A DNA stretch of 64,000 bases from Luteolibacter luteus (GTDB lineage Bacteria > Verrucomicrobiota > Verrucomicrobiia > Verrucomicrobiales > Akkermansiaceae). This document shows, in pieces, positions 24,411-34,900 of the stretch; the stretch's first letter is position 1; every line of letters begins with the position of its first letter. The notes beneath the pieces are model-generated. The model made no database searches, was not told the DNA's origin, and was given only the letters and a program-made list of their open reading frames with translations. The position numbers were made by a program, and so were the translations under genes. The DNA is taken from NCBI RefSeq assembly GCF_012913485.1, contig NZ_CP051774.1, positions 1,860,001 to 1,924,000 on the forward strand, written 5' to 3'.

Positions 24411-25589
24411 ATGGATTGCCCGACGTCCTATTATCTCCGCCTTCGCGGGAGACATCTGCTCCTCGCAGCCGCCATTCCCTTCGCTTCCTGCAAGAAAGAG
24501 GAATCAGCCTCCGGCCCGCCGCCCCCGCCCGCGGTGTCCGTTGTTCCGGCATCCACCCGCCCGGTAGACATTGTTCGCAGTTGGACAGGCTCCCTCGACG
24601 GATCGGTGAACGTCGATATCCGTCCCCGCGTGTCCGGCTACCTGCAGTCGCGGGGATATTCCGATGGTCAGACGGTGAAGAAGGGCGACCTTCTTTTCAC
24701 GATCGATCCGCGTCCTTTCGAGGCGGAACTCCGGCAGGCCGAAGCCGACCACCTCAAGGCGATCGCCCAGCGCACGAAGGCAGAACAAGACGTAGCTCGT
24801 TACCGGCCTCTCGCGGAGAAGCGTGCGATCAGCCAGGAAGAGCTGGAACATTCGATCCAAGCGCATGAGGCGGCCGATGCCAATGTCGCTGCCGCTCTCG
24901 CCGTCATCGACCAAGCCAAACTGAATCTGGGTTTCACTAAGATCTACAGCGAGATCGACGGCGTAGCCGGCTTCGCCAATCGCGAGATCGGGGACCTTGT
25001 CGGACCTCTCGACTCCAAGCCCCTCGCCACGGTTTCCACGGTCGATCCGATCAAGGTTAGCTTCCAGGTGAGCGAGCAGGAGTATCTCCAAGCAAAGCGG
25101 AAGCGGGAGGAAGTTGGGAAGCCCGAGGTCGATATTCCCAATATTCCGGTCGGCCTTATCCTCGCGGACGGTCACCGCCACCCACAACCCGGCAAGCTGG
25201 TGAGCATCAGCCGCGAAGTGAATACCTACACTGGTACTTTCGAACTCACTGCTCACTTCCCGAATCCAGGCAATATCCTTCGTCCGGGACAATTCGCCCG
25301 CGTCGATGCCGTCATGGGCACTGTCAATGCAGTCCTCGTCCCGCAGCGGGCCGTTTCTGAAGTGCAAGGCGCCTATCAAGTGGCCGTCGTCGCCGACGGC
25401 AAGGCGTTGATCCGTCCGGTAACGGTCGGCCAACGCTCGGGTACCGATTGGGTGATCGAGACGGGCCTCCAGGCAGGCGAGAACGTGATCGTCGAGGGTC
25501 TCCAGAAGGTTCGCAACGACACACCGGTCGAGGCCAGCCCTTGGACTCCGCCCAGCGCCCCAGAGCAGCCCAAAACGGAGGGGAAATAA
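24411..25589 (+). CDS. RND efflux periplasmic adaptor (membrane fusion) lipoprotein
   Basis: 392 residues from MDCPTSYYL; the longer start at 24372 precedes a less credible extension. Lipobox AIPFASCKKEE at about residue 26. Hallmarks are the lipoyl half-motif SGSLDG-like start, RPRVSGYLQSRGYSDGQTVKKGDLLFTIDPRPF, a helical hairpin (QAEADHLKAIAQRTKAEQDVARY), and the beta-barrel LKFTKIYSEIDGVAG-type segment. The C-terminal VPQRAVSEVQGAYQVAV is typical of the HlyD/AcrA family. It bridges the inner-membrane pump (next gene, 6 nt away) and outer-membrane channel. Confidence 0.93.
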   Translation: MDCPTSYYLRLRGRHLLLAAAIPFASCKKEESASGPPPPPAVSVVPASTRPVDIVRSWTGSLDGSVNVDIRPRVSGYLQSRGYSDGQTVKKGDLLFTIDPRPFEAELRQAEADHLKAIAQRTKAEQDVARYRPLAEKRAISQEELEHSIQAHEAADANVAAALAVIDQAKLNLGFTKIYSEIDGVAGFANREIGDLVGPLDSKPLATVSTVDPIKVSFQVSEQEYLQAKRKREEVGKPEVDIPNIPVGLILADGHRHPQPGKLVSISREVNTYTGTFELTAHFPNPGNILRPGQFARVDAVMGTVNAVLVPQRAVSEVQGAYQVAVVADGKALIRPVTVGQRSGTDWVIETGLQAGENVIVEGLQKVRNDTPVEASPWTPPSAPEQPKTEGK

Positions 25590-25595
25590 TTACGC

Positions 25596-28500
25596 ATGGC
25601 CTCTTTCTTCGTTAATCGCCCCATCGTCGCGATGGTGATCTCGATCCTGATGACCATCATCGGGATCATCACCTACTTCCGTCTGCCAGTCGCGCAGTTC
25701 CCCGACATCGTCCCTCCGGAAATTCAGGTGAAAACCACCTACACCGGAGCTGACGCACTCACGGTCGAGCAATCGGTCGCCACGCCCATCGAACAGCAGA
25801 TGAGCGGCGTGGACAACATGAACTACATGCAGTCCGTCAACGGCAACGACGGCACGCTGAAGCTGACGGTGAATTTCGAGGTCGGCACCGATGTGAATGA
25901 GGACCAGATCCTCTCCCAGATGCGGTCCAACCAAGCTTCATCCCAGCTACCACAGGACGTGAACAAGTTCGGTGTGACGGTGCAGAAGTCCACCTCGTCG
26001 CCACTGATCATGTTCGCGCTCTTCTCGCCGAACGGAACCTATGACAACGTCTTCCTGGCGAACTACGCGAACATCAACCTGAACGACGAATTCACCCGCG
26101 TGAAGGGCATCGCGAGCGTGACCGTTTTCGGTGCCGGCCAGTACGCGATGCGCATCTGGGTGAAGCCGGACCAACTCGCGAAGCTCGGCGTGACCATCCC
26201 GGAGATCCTGCAGGCCGTACAGACGCAGAACACGGTGAACCCTGCCGGCACGATCGGCGGCGAGCCGATCCCGAAGGGTCAGGAATTCACCTATGCCGTG
26301 CGCGCCCAAGGACGTTTGCAGACTCCGGAGGAATTCGGTGACATTATTGTCCGCGCCAATGCGGATGGCTCGATGCTGCGGGTGAAGGATGTGGCACGCA
26401 TCGAACTCGGCGCGCAGAACTATGCGATCAATGGCCGTCTGAACGGCAAGCCCGCCGCGCTCGTAGCCCTCTACCAGCTTCCTGGCTCGAACGCCATTGC
26501 GGCCGCCGATGGCGCAAAGGACACGATGAAGCGCCTCGCGGAGAAGTTCCCCACCGATCTCGATTACGTCATCTGTCTCGATACCACCCTGGCCGTGACC
26601 GAGGGCATGGCCGAGATCCAGCACACGTTAATCGAAGCCCTAGTGCTGGTGATTCTGGTCGTCTTCATCTTCCTCCAGGGGTGGCGGGCGACTTTGATCC
26701 CGCTGTTGGCGGCTCCCGTCTCCCTGATCAGCACCTTCGTGCTATTCCCGGCGTTCGGCTTCACCGTCAATACGCTCTCGCTCTTTGGCCTCGTGCTCGC
26801 GATCGGCTTGGTCGTGGATGACGCGATCATCGTGGTGGAAGCGGTGGAGCATCACATTGAGCACGGCCTCAGCCCGCGGGAAGCAACGCTCAAGGCGATG
26901 TCGGAGGTAAGCGGCCCGGTAGTAGCAATCGCATTGATCCTTGCCGCCGTGTTCGTGCCGACCGCCTTCATTCCAGGCATCACCGGCCGCCTTTACCAGC
27001 AGTTCGCGGTGACCATCGCCATCTCGATGCTAATCTCGGCCTTCAATGCGCTCACGCTTTCGCCAGCCCTCGCGGCGATCCTCCTGAAGCCTAAGAAGAA
27101 GAGCACTGGGCCGTTGCAGAAATTCTTCGATTGGTTCAACCGCGTGTTCGGCAGGGCCACCGATGGCTTTGTCAGCGGTTGCCATTTCTTCATCCGCAAG
27201 TGGGTAATCGCGCTGATCGTTCTGGGCTGCTTCATCGCCCTAGCCGCGAAGCTTGGCAAAGCGGTCCCGGGCAGCTTCCTACCGGAAGAAGACCAAGGTT
27301 ACTTCTTTGCCCAGATCATCTTGCCGGACGCGGCCTCCATGCAGCGCACCGACGAGGTAATGAAGGAGTGCGAAAAAATTCTGAAGGACACGCCCGGGGT
27401 GGAATACTACAGCACGGTCACCGGCTACAACTTCCTGACAGGTGTCAACACCAGCTATAGCGGGATCTTCTTCATCTCCCTGAAGGGTTGGTCCGAACGA
27501 AAGGCACCCGAGGAGCAGTATGACGCCATCCTCAAGCACGTGAACACCAAGTTCGCCGGAATTCCCTCTGCCCGGGCCTTCGCGTTCTCTCCTCCGGCCA
27601 TTCCCGGGATCGGCACCAGCGGTGGTGTGACCTTCCTGCTTCAGGACCGCTCCGGCAAAGATGTGGCCTTCCTCGCGGAGAACGTGATGAAGTTCTTGGC
27701 TGCGGCCCGCGAACGGAAGGAACTGGCAGGAGTGACACCGATGTTCTCGCCCTCCGTTCCCCAGGTTTTCCTGAATGTGGACCGGGAAAAGGTGCTCAAG
27801 CAGAGCGTCGACTTGGGGGACGTCTACAAGACGCTGCAAACCTTCATGGGCGGCTACTTCGTAAACTACTTCAACCGCTTCGGACGTCAGTGGCAGGTGT
27901 TCGTCCAAGCCGATGGCGATTACCGGACGAACGTCGACCAAGTCGGCCAGTTCTTCGTGAGGAACAACGATGGAGGGATGGTTCCACTGAGCGCGCTCAC
28001 CTACTCGAAGCCGGTCAGCGGCCCGGAGTTCACGATGCGCTACAACCTCTATCGCTCCGCACAAATCAATGCCACACCAGCACCCGGATATTCGTCCGGA
28101 CAGGCGATGGCAGCGATGGAGGATGTCTTCAAGCAGACCATGTCCAGCGATCTTGGCTTCGGCTACCTGGGTATGAGCTATCAGGAAAAGCGGGCGCAAG
28201 AGGGCGTATCCTCGACCGCGATCTTCGCGATGTCGCTGCTCTTCGTCTTCCTGATCCTGGCGGCTCAGTATGAAAGCTGGAGCCTGCCCTTCAGCGTGCT
28301 GCTCAGCGTCCCGGTAGCCGTCTGCGGCGCCTTCGGGGCCCTGTTGGTGGGCAAATACGAGAACAACATCTATGCCCAGATCGGACTGGTCGTGTTGATC
28401 GGCCTCTCTGCGAAGAACGCCATTCTTATCGTCGAGTTCGCGAAGATGAAATACGAGGAAGGCCTGCCTTTGATCGAAGCGGCTTTGGAAGGAGCCAAGC

Positions 28501-28751
28501 TCCGGCTGAGACCGATCCTCATGACAAGCTTTGCCTTCATGCTAGGCTGCGTTCCTCTGGCCACGGCCACCGGTGCGGGTGCCCTGTCCCGGCAGGTCAT
28601 GGGCTTCGTGATCATCGGCGGCATGATCTTCGCCAGCTTCCTCGCCATCTTCCTGATCCCGGTGCTCTACTACATGGTGGAGAAAATCGCGGGCAAGAAG
28701 AAGCCCCAGAATACCGATACGCCACCTCCCGCTCCGCACGCCCATGCTTGA
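25596..28751 (+). CDS. RND multidrug efflux pump, HAE1/AcrB family
   Basis: 1051 residues with the standard AcrB plan: TM1 (ASFFVNRPIVAMVISILMTIIG), periplasmic porter/docking loops (YTGADALTVEQSVATPIEQ), TM2-6 with GLVLAIGLVVDDAIIVVEAVEHH, loops with FFAQIILPDAASMQRTDEVM, then TM8-12 with LAAQYESWSLPFSV and RLRPILMTS. The proton-relay Asp pair is in VVDDAI and Lys in SAKNAIL. It is translated with the adaptor and the OMF (ATGC-type 8-nt overlap at its end). It should export hydrophobic/amphiphilic compounds by H+ antiport; substrate unknown. Confidence 0.96.
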   Translation: MASFFVNRPIVAMVISILMTIIGIITYFRLPVAQFPDIVPPEIQVKTTYTGADALTVEQSVATPIEQQMSGVDNMNYMQSVNGNDGTLKLTVNFEVGTDVNEDQILSQMRSNQASSQLPQDVNKFGVTVQKSTSSPLIMFALFSPNGTYDNVFLANYANINLNDEFTRVKGIASVTVFGAGQYAMRIWVKPDQLAKLGVTIPEILQAVQTQNTVNPAGTIGGEPIPKGQEFTYAVRAQGRLQTPEEFGDIIVRANADGSMLRVKDVARIELGAQNYAINGRLNGKPAALVALYQLPGSNAIAAADGAKDTMKRLAEKFPTDLDYVICLDTTLAVTEGMAEIQHTLIEALVLVILVVFIFLQGWRATLIPLLAAPVSLISTFVLFPAFGFTVNTLSLFGLVLAIGLVVDDAIIVVEAVEHHIEHGLSPREATLKAMSEVSGPVVAIALILAAVFVPTAFIPGITGRLYQQFAVTIAISMLISAFNALTLSPALAAILLKPKKKSTGPLQKFFDWFNRVFGRATDGFVSGCHFFIRKWVIALIVLGCFIALAAKLGKAVPGSFLPEEDQGYFFAQIILPDAASMQRTDEVMKECEKILKDTPGVEYYSTVTGYNFLTGVNTSYSGIFFISLKGWSERKAPEEQYDAILKHVNTKFAGIPSARAFAFSPPAIPGIGTSGGVTFLLQDRSGKDVAFLAENVMKFLAAARERKELAGVTPMFSPSVPQVFLNVDREKVLKQSVDLGDVYKTLQTFMGGYFVNYFNRFGRQWQVFVQADGDYRTNVDQVGQFFVRNNDGGMVPLSALTYSKPVSGPEFTMRYNLYRSAQINATPAPGYSSGQAMAAMEDVFKQTMSSDLGFGYLGMSYQEKRAQEGVSSTAIFAMSLLFVFLILAAQYESWSLPFSVLLSVPVAVCGAFGALLVGKYENNIYAQIGLVVLIGLSAKNAILIVEFAKMKYEEGLPLIEAALEGAKLRLRPILMTSFAFMLGCVPLATATGAGALSRQVMGFVIIGGMIFASFLAIFLIPVLYYMVEKIAGKKKPQNTDTPPPAPHAHA

Positions 28752-30165
28752 GCTTCGCTCCCTAGGATTGCTTTCCGCCGTTCTCCTCGCCGGCTGCAAT
28801 GTCGGCCCGAATTTCGAGGACCCGCTGACAAGCGTACCGATGTCCTTCCGCTTCGATGCGAACGCGAGTTCGAGCTCAATCGCTGATCTTCCTTGGTGGA
28901 AGGTTTACCACGATCCAAAGCTCCAGTCGCTGATCAACGAGGCGCTTTCGAATAACCATGACCTCCGCATCGCAATCACCCGGGTGGAGCAAGCGCGACA
29001 AGTTGCGCTTCAGACGCGATCTCTGGGGCTGCCGTCGGTCGATTATGGAGGCGGGATAAGCCGGGGACGAAACCAGGCTGGAGGAACCGGCTCCTTCACC
29101 GGCGGTCGCACAGCGGACGATGCCACGGCGCTTCTATCGGTGGTTTGGGAGGTGGACCTGTGGGGACGGATCCGGCGCCTCAGCGAAGCCGACCTCGCCC
29201 GCTATCTGGCTACCGATGAAGCCCGCTGCGGGGTGATTGTGTCGCTAATCGGCGATGTGGCACAAACTTACTTCGAACTGCTAGAGTTGGACCTCGAGAA
29301 GGAGATCGCCATCCGCTCCCGCGACTCCTTCCAAGAGAGCTTCAATCTATTCGACAGCCGTCTCCAAGGAGGTGTCGCATCCACGATCGAGACCTCACGG
29401 GCGAAAGCTGCTACGGCGCAAGCCGCGGCGACCATCCCGGACATTGAACGCTTGATCGCGCAAAAGGAGAATCAACTCTCAATCCTAACCGGCCGCGCCC
29501 CTGGCCCGATTCATCCGCGTGGAAAGCTCGACGACAATGTGGTCTCGCGGGCCGTGCCGGCGGGCTTGCCCTCGTCGATGATCCGCCGTCGGCCGGACAT
29601 CCGGCAATCCGAGCAATTGCTACGCGCCGCCAACGCCGAGGTAGGGGCCGCGATCGCGGAATACTATCCGAAAATCGGGCTTACCGCCTTTGCTGGCCGG
29701 ATCAGTCCGGATCTTTCCGATCTCTCCGATGGAGTGGGTAACGCGTGGTCCGTCGCTTCAAGCATCTCGGGACCGATCTTCAACGGAGGACGATTGAAGG
29801 CACAGGAAGCTCAGGCTCGGGCCGCTTTTGATGAAGCCAAGCTTCGGCATGAAAAGACTGTTCTTGTCGCCCTCGGAGAAGTCTCGAATGCCTTGGTATC
29901 GCGCCAGAAATTCGCCGCGGCGCGAGCCGACCAAGAACAGGCGGTGCACTCCCTGACTGATTCCGTAGGCGTTTCGACCGAACGCTACAGTGCCGGGCGC
30001 GCTAACTACTTCGAGATTCTCGATGCGCAGCTCGAGCTCTTCCCGACGGAGCTGCAGCTCGCCCGCATCCGGCTCAACGAATACTTGGCCGTGGTCGGAC
30101 TCTATCGCGCACTCGGGGGAGGCTGTTCTTCGGAAGCAGTCTCTTCGTCGAAACAGGGCCTGTGA
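28744..30165 (+). CDS. Outer-membrane efflux lipoprotein, NodT/OprM family
   Basis: 473 residues with lipobox LLAGCNVGPNFEDP, the classic start of OprM-like proteins. Two homologous halves carry WWKVYHDPKLQSLINEALSNNHDLRIA and LLRAANAEVGAAIAEYYPKIGLTAFAG, and a final YSAGRANYFEILDAQLELF. These form the trimeric beta-barrel/alpha-tunnel channel. The gene starts 8 nt before the end of the RND pump gene. It completes a tripartite operon. Confidence 0.95.
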   Translation: MLELRSLGLLSAVLLAGCNVGPNFEDPLTSVPMSFRFDANASSSSIADLPWWKVYHDPKLQSLINEALSNNHDLRIAITRVEQARQVALQTRSLGLPSVDYGGGISRGRNQAGGTGSFTGGRTADDATALLSVVWEVDLWGRIRRLSEADLARYLATDEARCGVIVSLIGDVAQTYFELLELDLEKEIAIRSRDSFQESFNLFDSRLQGGVASTIETSRAKAATAQAAATIPDIERLIAQKENQLSILTGRAPGPIHPRGKLDDNVVSRAVPAGLPSSMIRRRPDIRQSEQLLRAANAEVGAAIAEYYPKIGLTAFAGRISPDLSDLSDGVGNAWSVASSISGPIFNGGRLKAQEAQARAAFDEAKLRHEKTVLVALGEVSNALVSRQKFAAARADQEQAVHSLTDSVGVSTERYSAGRANYFEILDAQLELFPTELQLARIRLNEYLAVVGLYRALGGGCSSEAVSSSKQGL

Positions 30166-30251
30166 GCTGAATCCGGCACCGGGCGTTTTCTATGGAAATC
30201 CGCTCCTCCGCTGGTTAGATATCAGCCATAGCCGGTCGGCGAACCCAATCC

Positions 30252-31961
30252 ATGCCCGACAAGAAAGCCGCAGTCTCACGCGAGACCTTGTATCGCCTTG
30301 GCCGGGTCGTGCGGATGTTCCTCCGCTCCAAGACCGGCTCGCGTGCGCGCTGGCTCCTGGCAGGCCTGCTGACACTCATGCTGATGATCAACGGCATGAA
30401 CGTGCTCAACAGCTACGTCGGCCGCGATTTCTTTTCCGCGATCGAGGCACGCGACCATGCAGGTTTCGTTCGCCAGGCTTGGCTCTATGTGGCTGTCTTC
30501 GCCGGCTCTACGGTGGTAGCCGTGTTCTTCCGGTTCTGCGAGGAGCGGCTCGCACTTCTCTGGCGTGAGTGGCAGACACAACGGGTGGTCCGGGGCTACC
30601 TGGACAAGCACATCTACCTGCACCTCAAGGAGACTGGCTCGATCACCAATCCGGACCAGCGCATGACCGAGGACATCCGGGCGCTGACTACGACCTCGCT
30701 GTCCTTTCTGCTGATGATCCTGAACGGGACTTTCACCACCATTTCCTTCTCCGGAGTATTGTGGTCGATTAGCCCCATCCTCTTTGCGGTGGCGGTCATC
30801 TATGCGGCCGCCGGCTCCTGCCTGACCTTCTGGCTGGGACGTCCGCTGATTCAGCTCAACTATCAGCAGGCAGACCGTGAAGCGGATTTCCGCTCCGAGC
30901 TCATCTACGTTCATCAGAATGCAGAAGGACTCGCCTTCACCCGAGATGAAAGCCGGATGAAAGACCGGCTCGCTGCGCGCATTGACCAATTGGTTGGCAA
31001 CTTTCGGAAGATCATCTCGGTGAACCGCAACCTGAATTTCTTCACGGGCGGCTACAACTACATGATCCAGCTGATCCCGGCCCTCTTTGTAGCGCCGATG
31101 TTCATTGCCGGAGGAGTGGAGTTCGGGGTGATCGGTCAATCGACCATGGCTTTCGCGACCCTTGTCGGGGCATTCTCACTGGTGGTGACGCAGTTCCAAT
31201 CGATCTCGTCCTATGCATCGGTCGTTGCGCGCCTGAGCGAACTCGTGGATGCCTCTGAATCCGCAGTGGTCCGCGATTCCAAGTCTTGCCTCGACTGCAA
31301 GATGGATGCCGAGCGAATCATTTATTCCCGTCTCTGCTTGCGGGCTTCGGACACGGACGAGCGTCTGCTCTTGGAGAACCTTGATGCTACCTTTGTGCCA
31401 GGCCGAACGGTTCTCGTGACCGGACCCAATCCCTCGGCGAAGATGGCACTCTTCCGTGCCACGGCAGGCCTTCATGAAGCGGGAAGCGGTAGCATTCAGC
31501 GCCCCCCCTTGGCCAAGATGGCCTTCGTCCTGGAACAGCCCTATCTGCCCCCAGGCTCGCTTCGCGAGGTATTGACCCCACCCGGTGTGGAGCCGCTTCC
31601 GGACGCGACGATTCTCGGCATCCTCGATGAACTGAAGCTCGAAGTTCCTGGATCCACGAAGCATGATTTCGACAGCCAACGCCGCTGGGACGACGTCCTG
31701 AACCTCGGAGAAGGCCAGCTACTCGCAATCGCACGAGCCCTTCTCTCGGCCCCCGAGTTCATCTTTCTGGACCATTTGGAATCCGCGCTTGATAGCGACG
31801 AATTCGCGCTCGTCCGAGCGGCTATTTCCCGCCACGGGGCTTCTGCTGTCGTATTCAGCGACGGTCGGTCCGGGGGCAACGGCTATGATGCCGTTCTTCA
31901 TATCGCCGCAGATGGGAGCTGGAAATGGGAGGAAAAGACCGCAGCACCTCCTGCGGTCTAA
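30252..31961 (+). CDS. ABC transporter fused permease/ATPase (SbmA/YddA-like) with degenerate ATPase
   Basis: 569 residues. The N-terminal ABC_membrane_2/SbmA-like domain (1-320) has several helices (LLAGLLTLMLMINGMNVL, LYVAVFAGSTVVAVFF, FSGVLWSISPILFAVAVIY) and the family's LDKHIYLHLKETGSITNPDQR signature. The ATPase domain follows (about 350-560), but Walker A is GPNPSAKM (Gly391-Met398), lacking the usual second Gly and Ser/Thr. Walker B ends FLDHLESALD, with His508 where the catalytic Glu belongs. Signature LGEGQ is near normal. It is likely to bind nucleotide poorly or not hydrolyse it. It could be a regulatory or transport-only protein. A pyrophosphate-rich role is not suggested. Confidence 0.88.
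   Translation: MPDKKAAVSRETLYRLGRVVRMFLRSKTGSRARWLLAGLLTLMLMINGMNVLNSYVGRDFFSAIEARDHAGFVRQAWLYVAVFAGSTVVAVFFRFCEERLALLWREWQTQRVVRGYLDKHIYLHLKETGSITNPDQRMTEDIRALTTTSLSFLLMILNGTFTTISFSGVLWSISPILFAVAVIYAAAGSCLTFWLGRPLIQLNYQQADREADFRSELIYVHQNAEGLAFTRDESRMKDRLAARIDQLVGNFRKIISVNRNLNFFTGGYNYMIQLIPALFVAPMFIAGGVEFGVIGQSTMAFATLVGAFSLVVTQFQSISSYASVVARLSELVDASESAVVRDSKSCLDCKMDAERIIYSRLCLRASDTDERLLLENLDATFVPGRTVLVTGPNPSAKMALFRATAGLHEAGSGSIQRPPLAKMAFVLEQPYLPPGSLREVLTPPGVEPLPDATILGILDELKLEVPGSTKHDFDSQRRWDDVLNLGEGQLLAIARALLSAPEFIFLDHLESALDSDEFALVRAAISRHGASAVVFSDGRSGGNGYDAVLHIAADGSWKWEEKTAAPPAV
31937..31958 (-). terminator. Rho-independent terminator of the minus-strand operon
   Basis: On the minus strand GACCGCAG-GAGGTG-CTGCGGTC is followed by TTTTCC, a good 8-bp stem plus T-tract, 20 nt after the stop of the GH94 gene. 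It overlaps the last codons of the convergent ABC gene on the plus strand. Confidence 0.75.
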
Positions 31962-31977
31962 TCATCACCGGGATTTT

Positions 31978-34900
31978 TCAGGACATCCTGATCCGGATTT
32001 CATGAGTTCCGCCGCTACTTGGTAACGTCGCACGGGCTGCATCTCCATCGACGCCGAGGGGAACCCCGTCCAGCGTGACGGAGTCGATGGTCTTTGCAAA
32101 GCCGCCGGGAGCCTCGACAATCACACGATAGCTGGCCGCCCCGTTGGGTAGGCGGCCTTCGATGGTGAATCCCTCCCAATCGTCAGGAATGCAGGGCTTC
32201 AGCACGATGGTCGATCCGCCGTCGATCGTCAGGCCGAGGATAGACTCAAGTGCAACACGGTACATCCACCCGGAGGATCCGGTATACCAAGTCCATCCTC
32301 CGCGGCCGATGTGGGGTTGCGCACCATAAACATCTGCCGCCACGGCATAGGGCTCCACCTTGTAAACATCAGCCGCTTCAGGCGTGCGCGAATGAGAAAT
32401 CGGCGTGAGCATTTCCCACAGACGCAGTGCCCGATTATTCTCGCCGTGCTCCGCGATCGACTGGACTGCCCAGCAAGCAGCATGGGTGTATTGCCCACCA
32501 TTCTCGCGCACGCCGGCGACGTAGCCCTTAATGTAGCCCGGATCATTGGGCGTATTGACGAAGGGTGGCGTCAGCAGGCGAATGATCCCTTCTCTTTCTG
32601 AAACGAGTTCTCGCTCCATCGCTTCCATGGCCAGGTCCGCACGATCGGGCGGTGCCGCTTTGGAGATGATCGCCCAAGACTGGGCCAAGGTATCGATCTT
32701 GCACTCGTCACTCTCACGGGAGCCAAGGGGAGCGCCGTTATCGTAGTAAGCGCGGCGATACCACTCACCGTCCCAGCCTCCATCGTTCAGGGCTGCGAGC
32801 AGCTTGACCCGATGATCTTCATATCGTGTGGCACGTTCAACATCGCCACGGCTCCGGCACACCGGGATGAACTCTCCCAGAATCCGATAAAGGAAGAAGC
32901 CCACCCACACACTTTCGCCCCGTCCTTCGCGGCCAACGCGGCTCATTCCATCATTCCAATCCCCTGTTCCCATCAAGGGCAGGCCGTGGGCTCCCGTCAC
33001 CAGCGAACGGTCAATGGTCCGGCAACAATGGTCGTAAAACGAGCCATCCTCTCCTGACAATTCAGGTTCGAGGTAGTTCTCATCGTGACCTTCTGCCAAC
33101 AGCGGGGCCTTGAGGTACGGGAGCACCTCATCGAGCAGAGAGCTATCGCCGGTTGCCCCCAGATAATCGCATGTCAATAGCGGCAACCACAAGAGATCAT
33201 CGGAGAAACGAGTCCTCAGGCCACGACCGATAGGTTCCGCGTGCCACCAGTGGAGAACATCCCCTTCCACGAACTGATGACGGGCATGTAGGAGCAACTG
33301 GCGTCTTGCGAAGGAAGGGTCCAAGGCAAGAAGCGAAGCGGAGTCCTGAAGTTGATCCCGATATCCAAAGGCTCCGCTCGATTGATAAAAGGCAGTACGT
33401 GCCCACATCCGGCAGCACAATGTTTGATAGGGAAGCCATCCGTTTACCATCAGGTCCAGAATGGGAGATGGCGTGCTGACCTTTACTCCAGCTGCCAGCG
33501 ACCTCCAAAAATCCCGCATCTCCGCAAGCGCCGCACGGACGGTCTCCGGATCACGATAACGACCGACCAACTCGTCCACGGCCCGATCCGACATTTCCTC
33601 CCCGAGGAGAATGATGCATTCGGCACTGGACCCTGCCTGCAAGGTAAACGCCGACTGTTGGACAAAGCAGGGATCGAGTCCCGCTCCACAAGCCCCCCCC
33701 AGCTCCCCACCACGGCAAAGAGCGGCCGGATTCGCCGGAGAACCATGGCGACCGAGGAACTCAAAGCGGTCACAGGTGAAGTCATTCGATTCGGTAGCGA
33801 CCCCACTTACCGTGAGTGTAGAAAAGGCGATCCCTCCACGGAAGTCGCCCGCTGCAAGATTCACCGCTCGCAGGCTCCCATCGGCACCCGGGCGCGTCAC
33901 GATCAAACTGGGCTGCGCTGGCAGCGTTCCCATCACCAAGCGCTGATACGCTGTGATTGAAAGCCTCTTCGCAACTCCGGATCGATTGGTCAACCGAACG
34001 ACGACAATCTTCACGGGGTCATGCCGCGGCACGAACATCGTCGTCTCCTGAGATATTCCCTGACAGGTCGAGATGAAACGGGTGGCACCATGGCCATGAC
34101 GAATTTCATGGTCGCCGCCAGAAGGGACCGGTCCCGGCAAAGGACTCCAGACTTCGCCGGTCTCCAGATCGCGGAGATAGAAAGCTTCACCGTGGGGGTC
34201 CGATGCCGGCTCGTTCGACCAGGGGGTGAGCCGGTTCGCCTGGCTATTGCGCGTCCATGTGCACCCCGCCCCGTTCTCGCTCACTAGAAAGCCAGCAACC
34301 TCGTTCGCCACGACATTGATCCATGGCATTGGCGGACGTTTGCCACCCTTTGGAAGGCGAATCACATACTCGCTGCCATCGTGACTGAAGCCACCGTAGC
34401 CATTGAAGAAGCGAAGATCTTCCAAGGCCTCCGATCCCGACCCACTCTCTCCCGCCACTTGGATCTCCTTTGGAACACAGGGTACGTGATTGGTGGAGAC
34501 ATCGGGCAAGCTGCCCCGGACGACTAGGGAAGCGATCGCGAAGAGCATCGCCACTCCCTCCTCGCCCAGTTCCTTGGGCTTGAATGTAAAGACCCGGTCA
34601 TCCAGACCATCAGGTACGCCAGCGCCCGAGTCATCCAGCACGACGAAATTGGTATAGAATCCCTTTGTTCCCCAATAGCCACGGGCTTTTAGCGCCTCTT
34701 GCGTCGGTGCTGCAGCCCAACCATCGCAGAGGATCATGGTTGGCCGGTCGCGCGGGATTGGAGGCAACGCCGTCCCCTCAAGCACTCGCGGCGAGGGGAT
34801 CAGACCACGATGTCCATAGTTCATCGCGGCAGCCAGCGACTGAAACTTTGAGGCTGTCTTATCATCGATACCAAGTTCAACCCGGACGTTCTCCTCCGCG

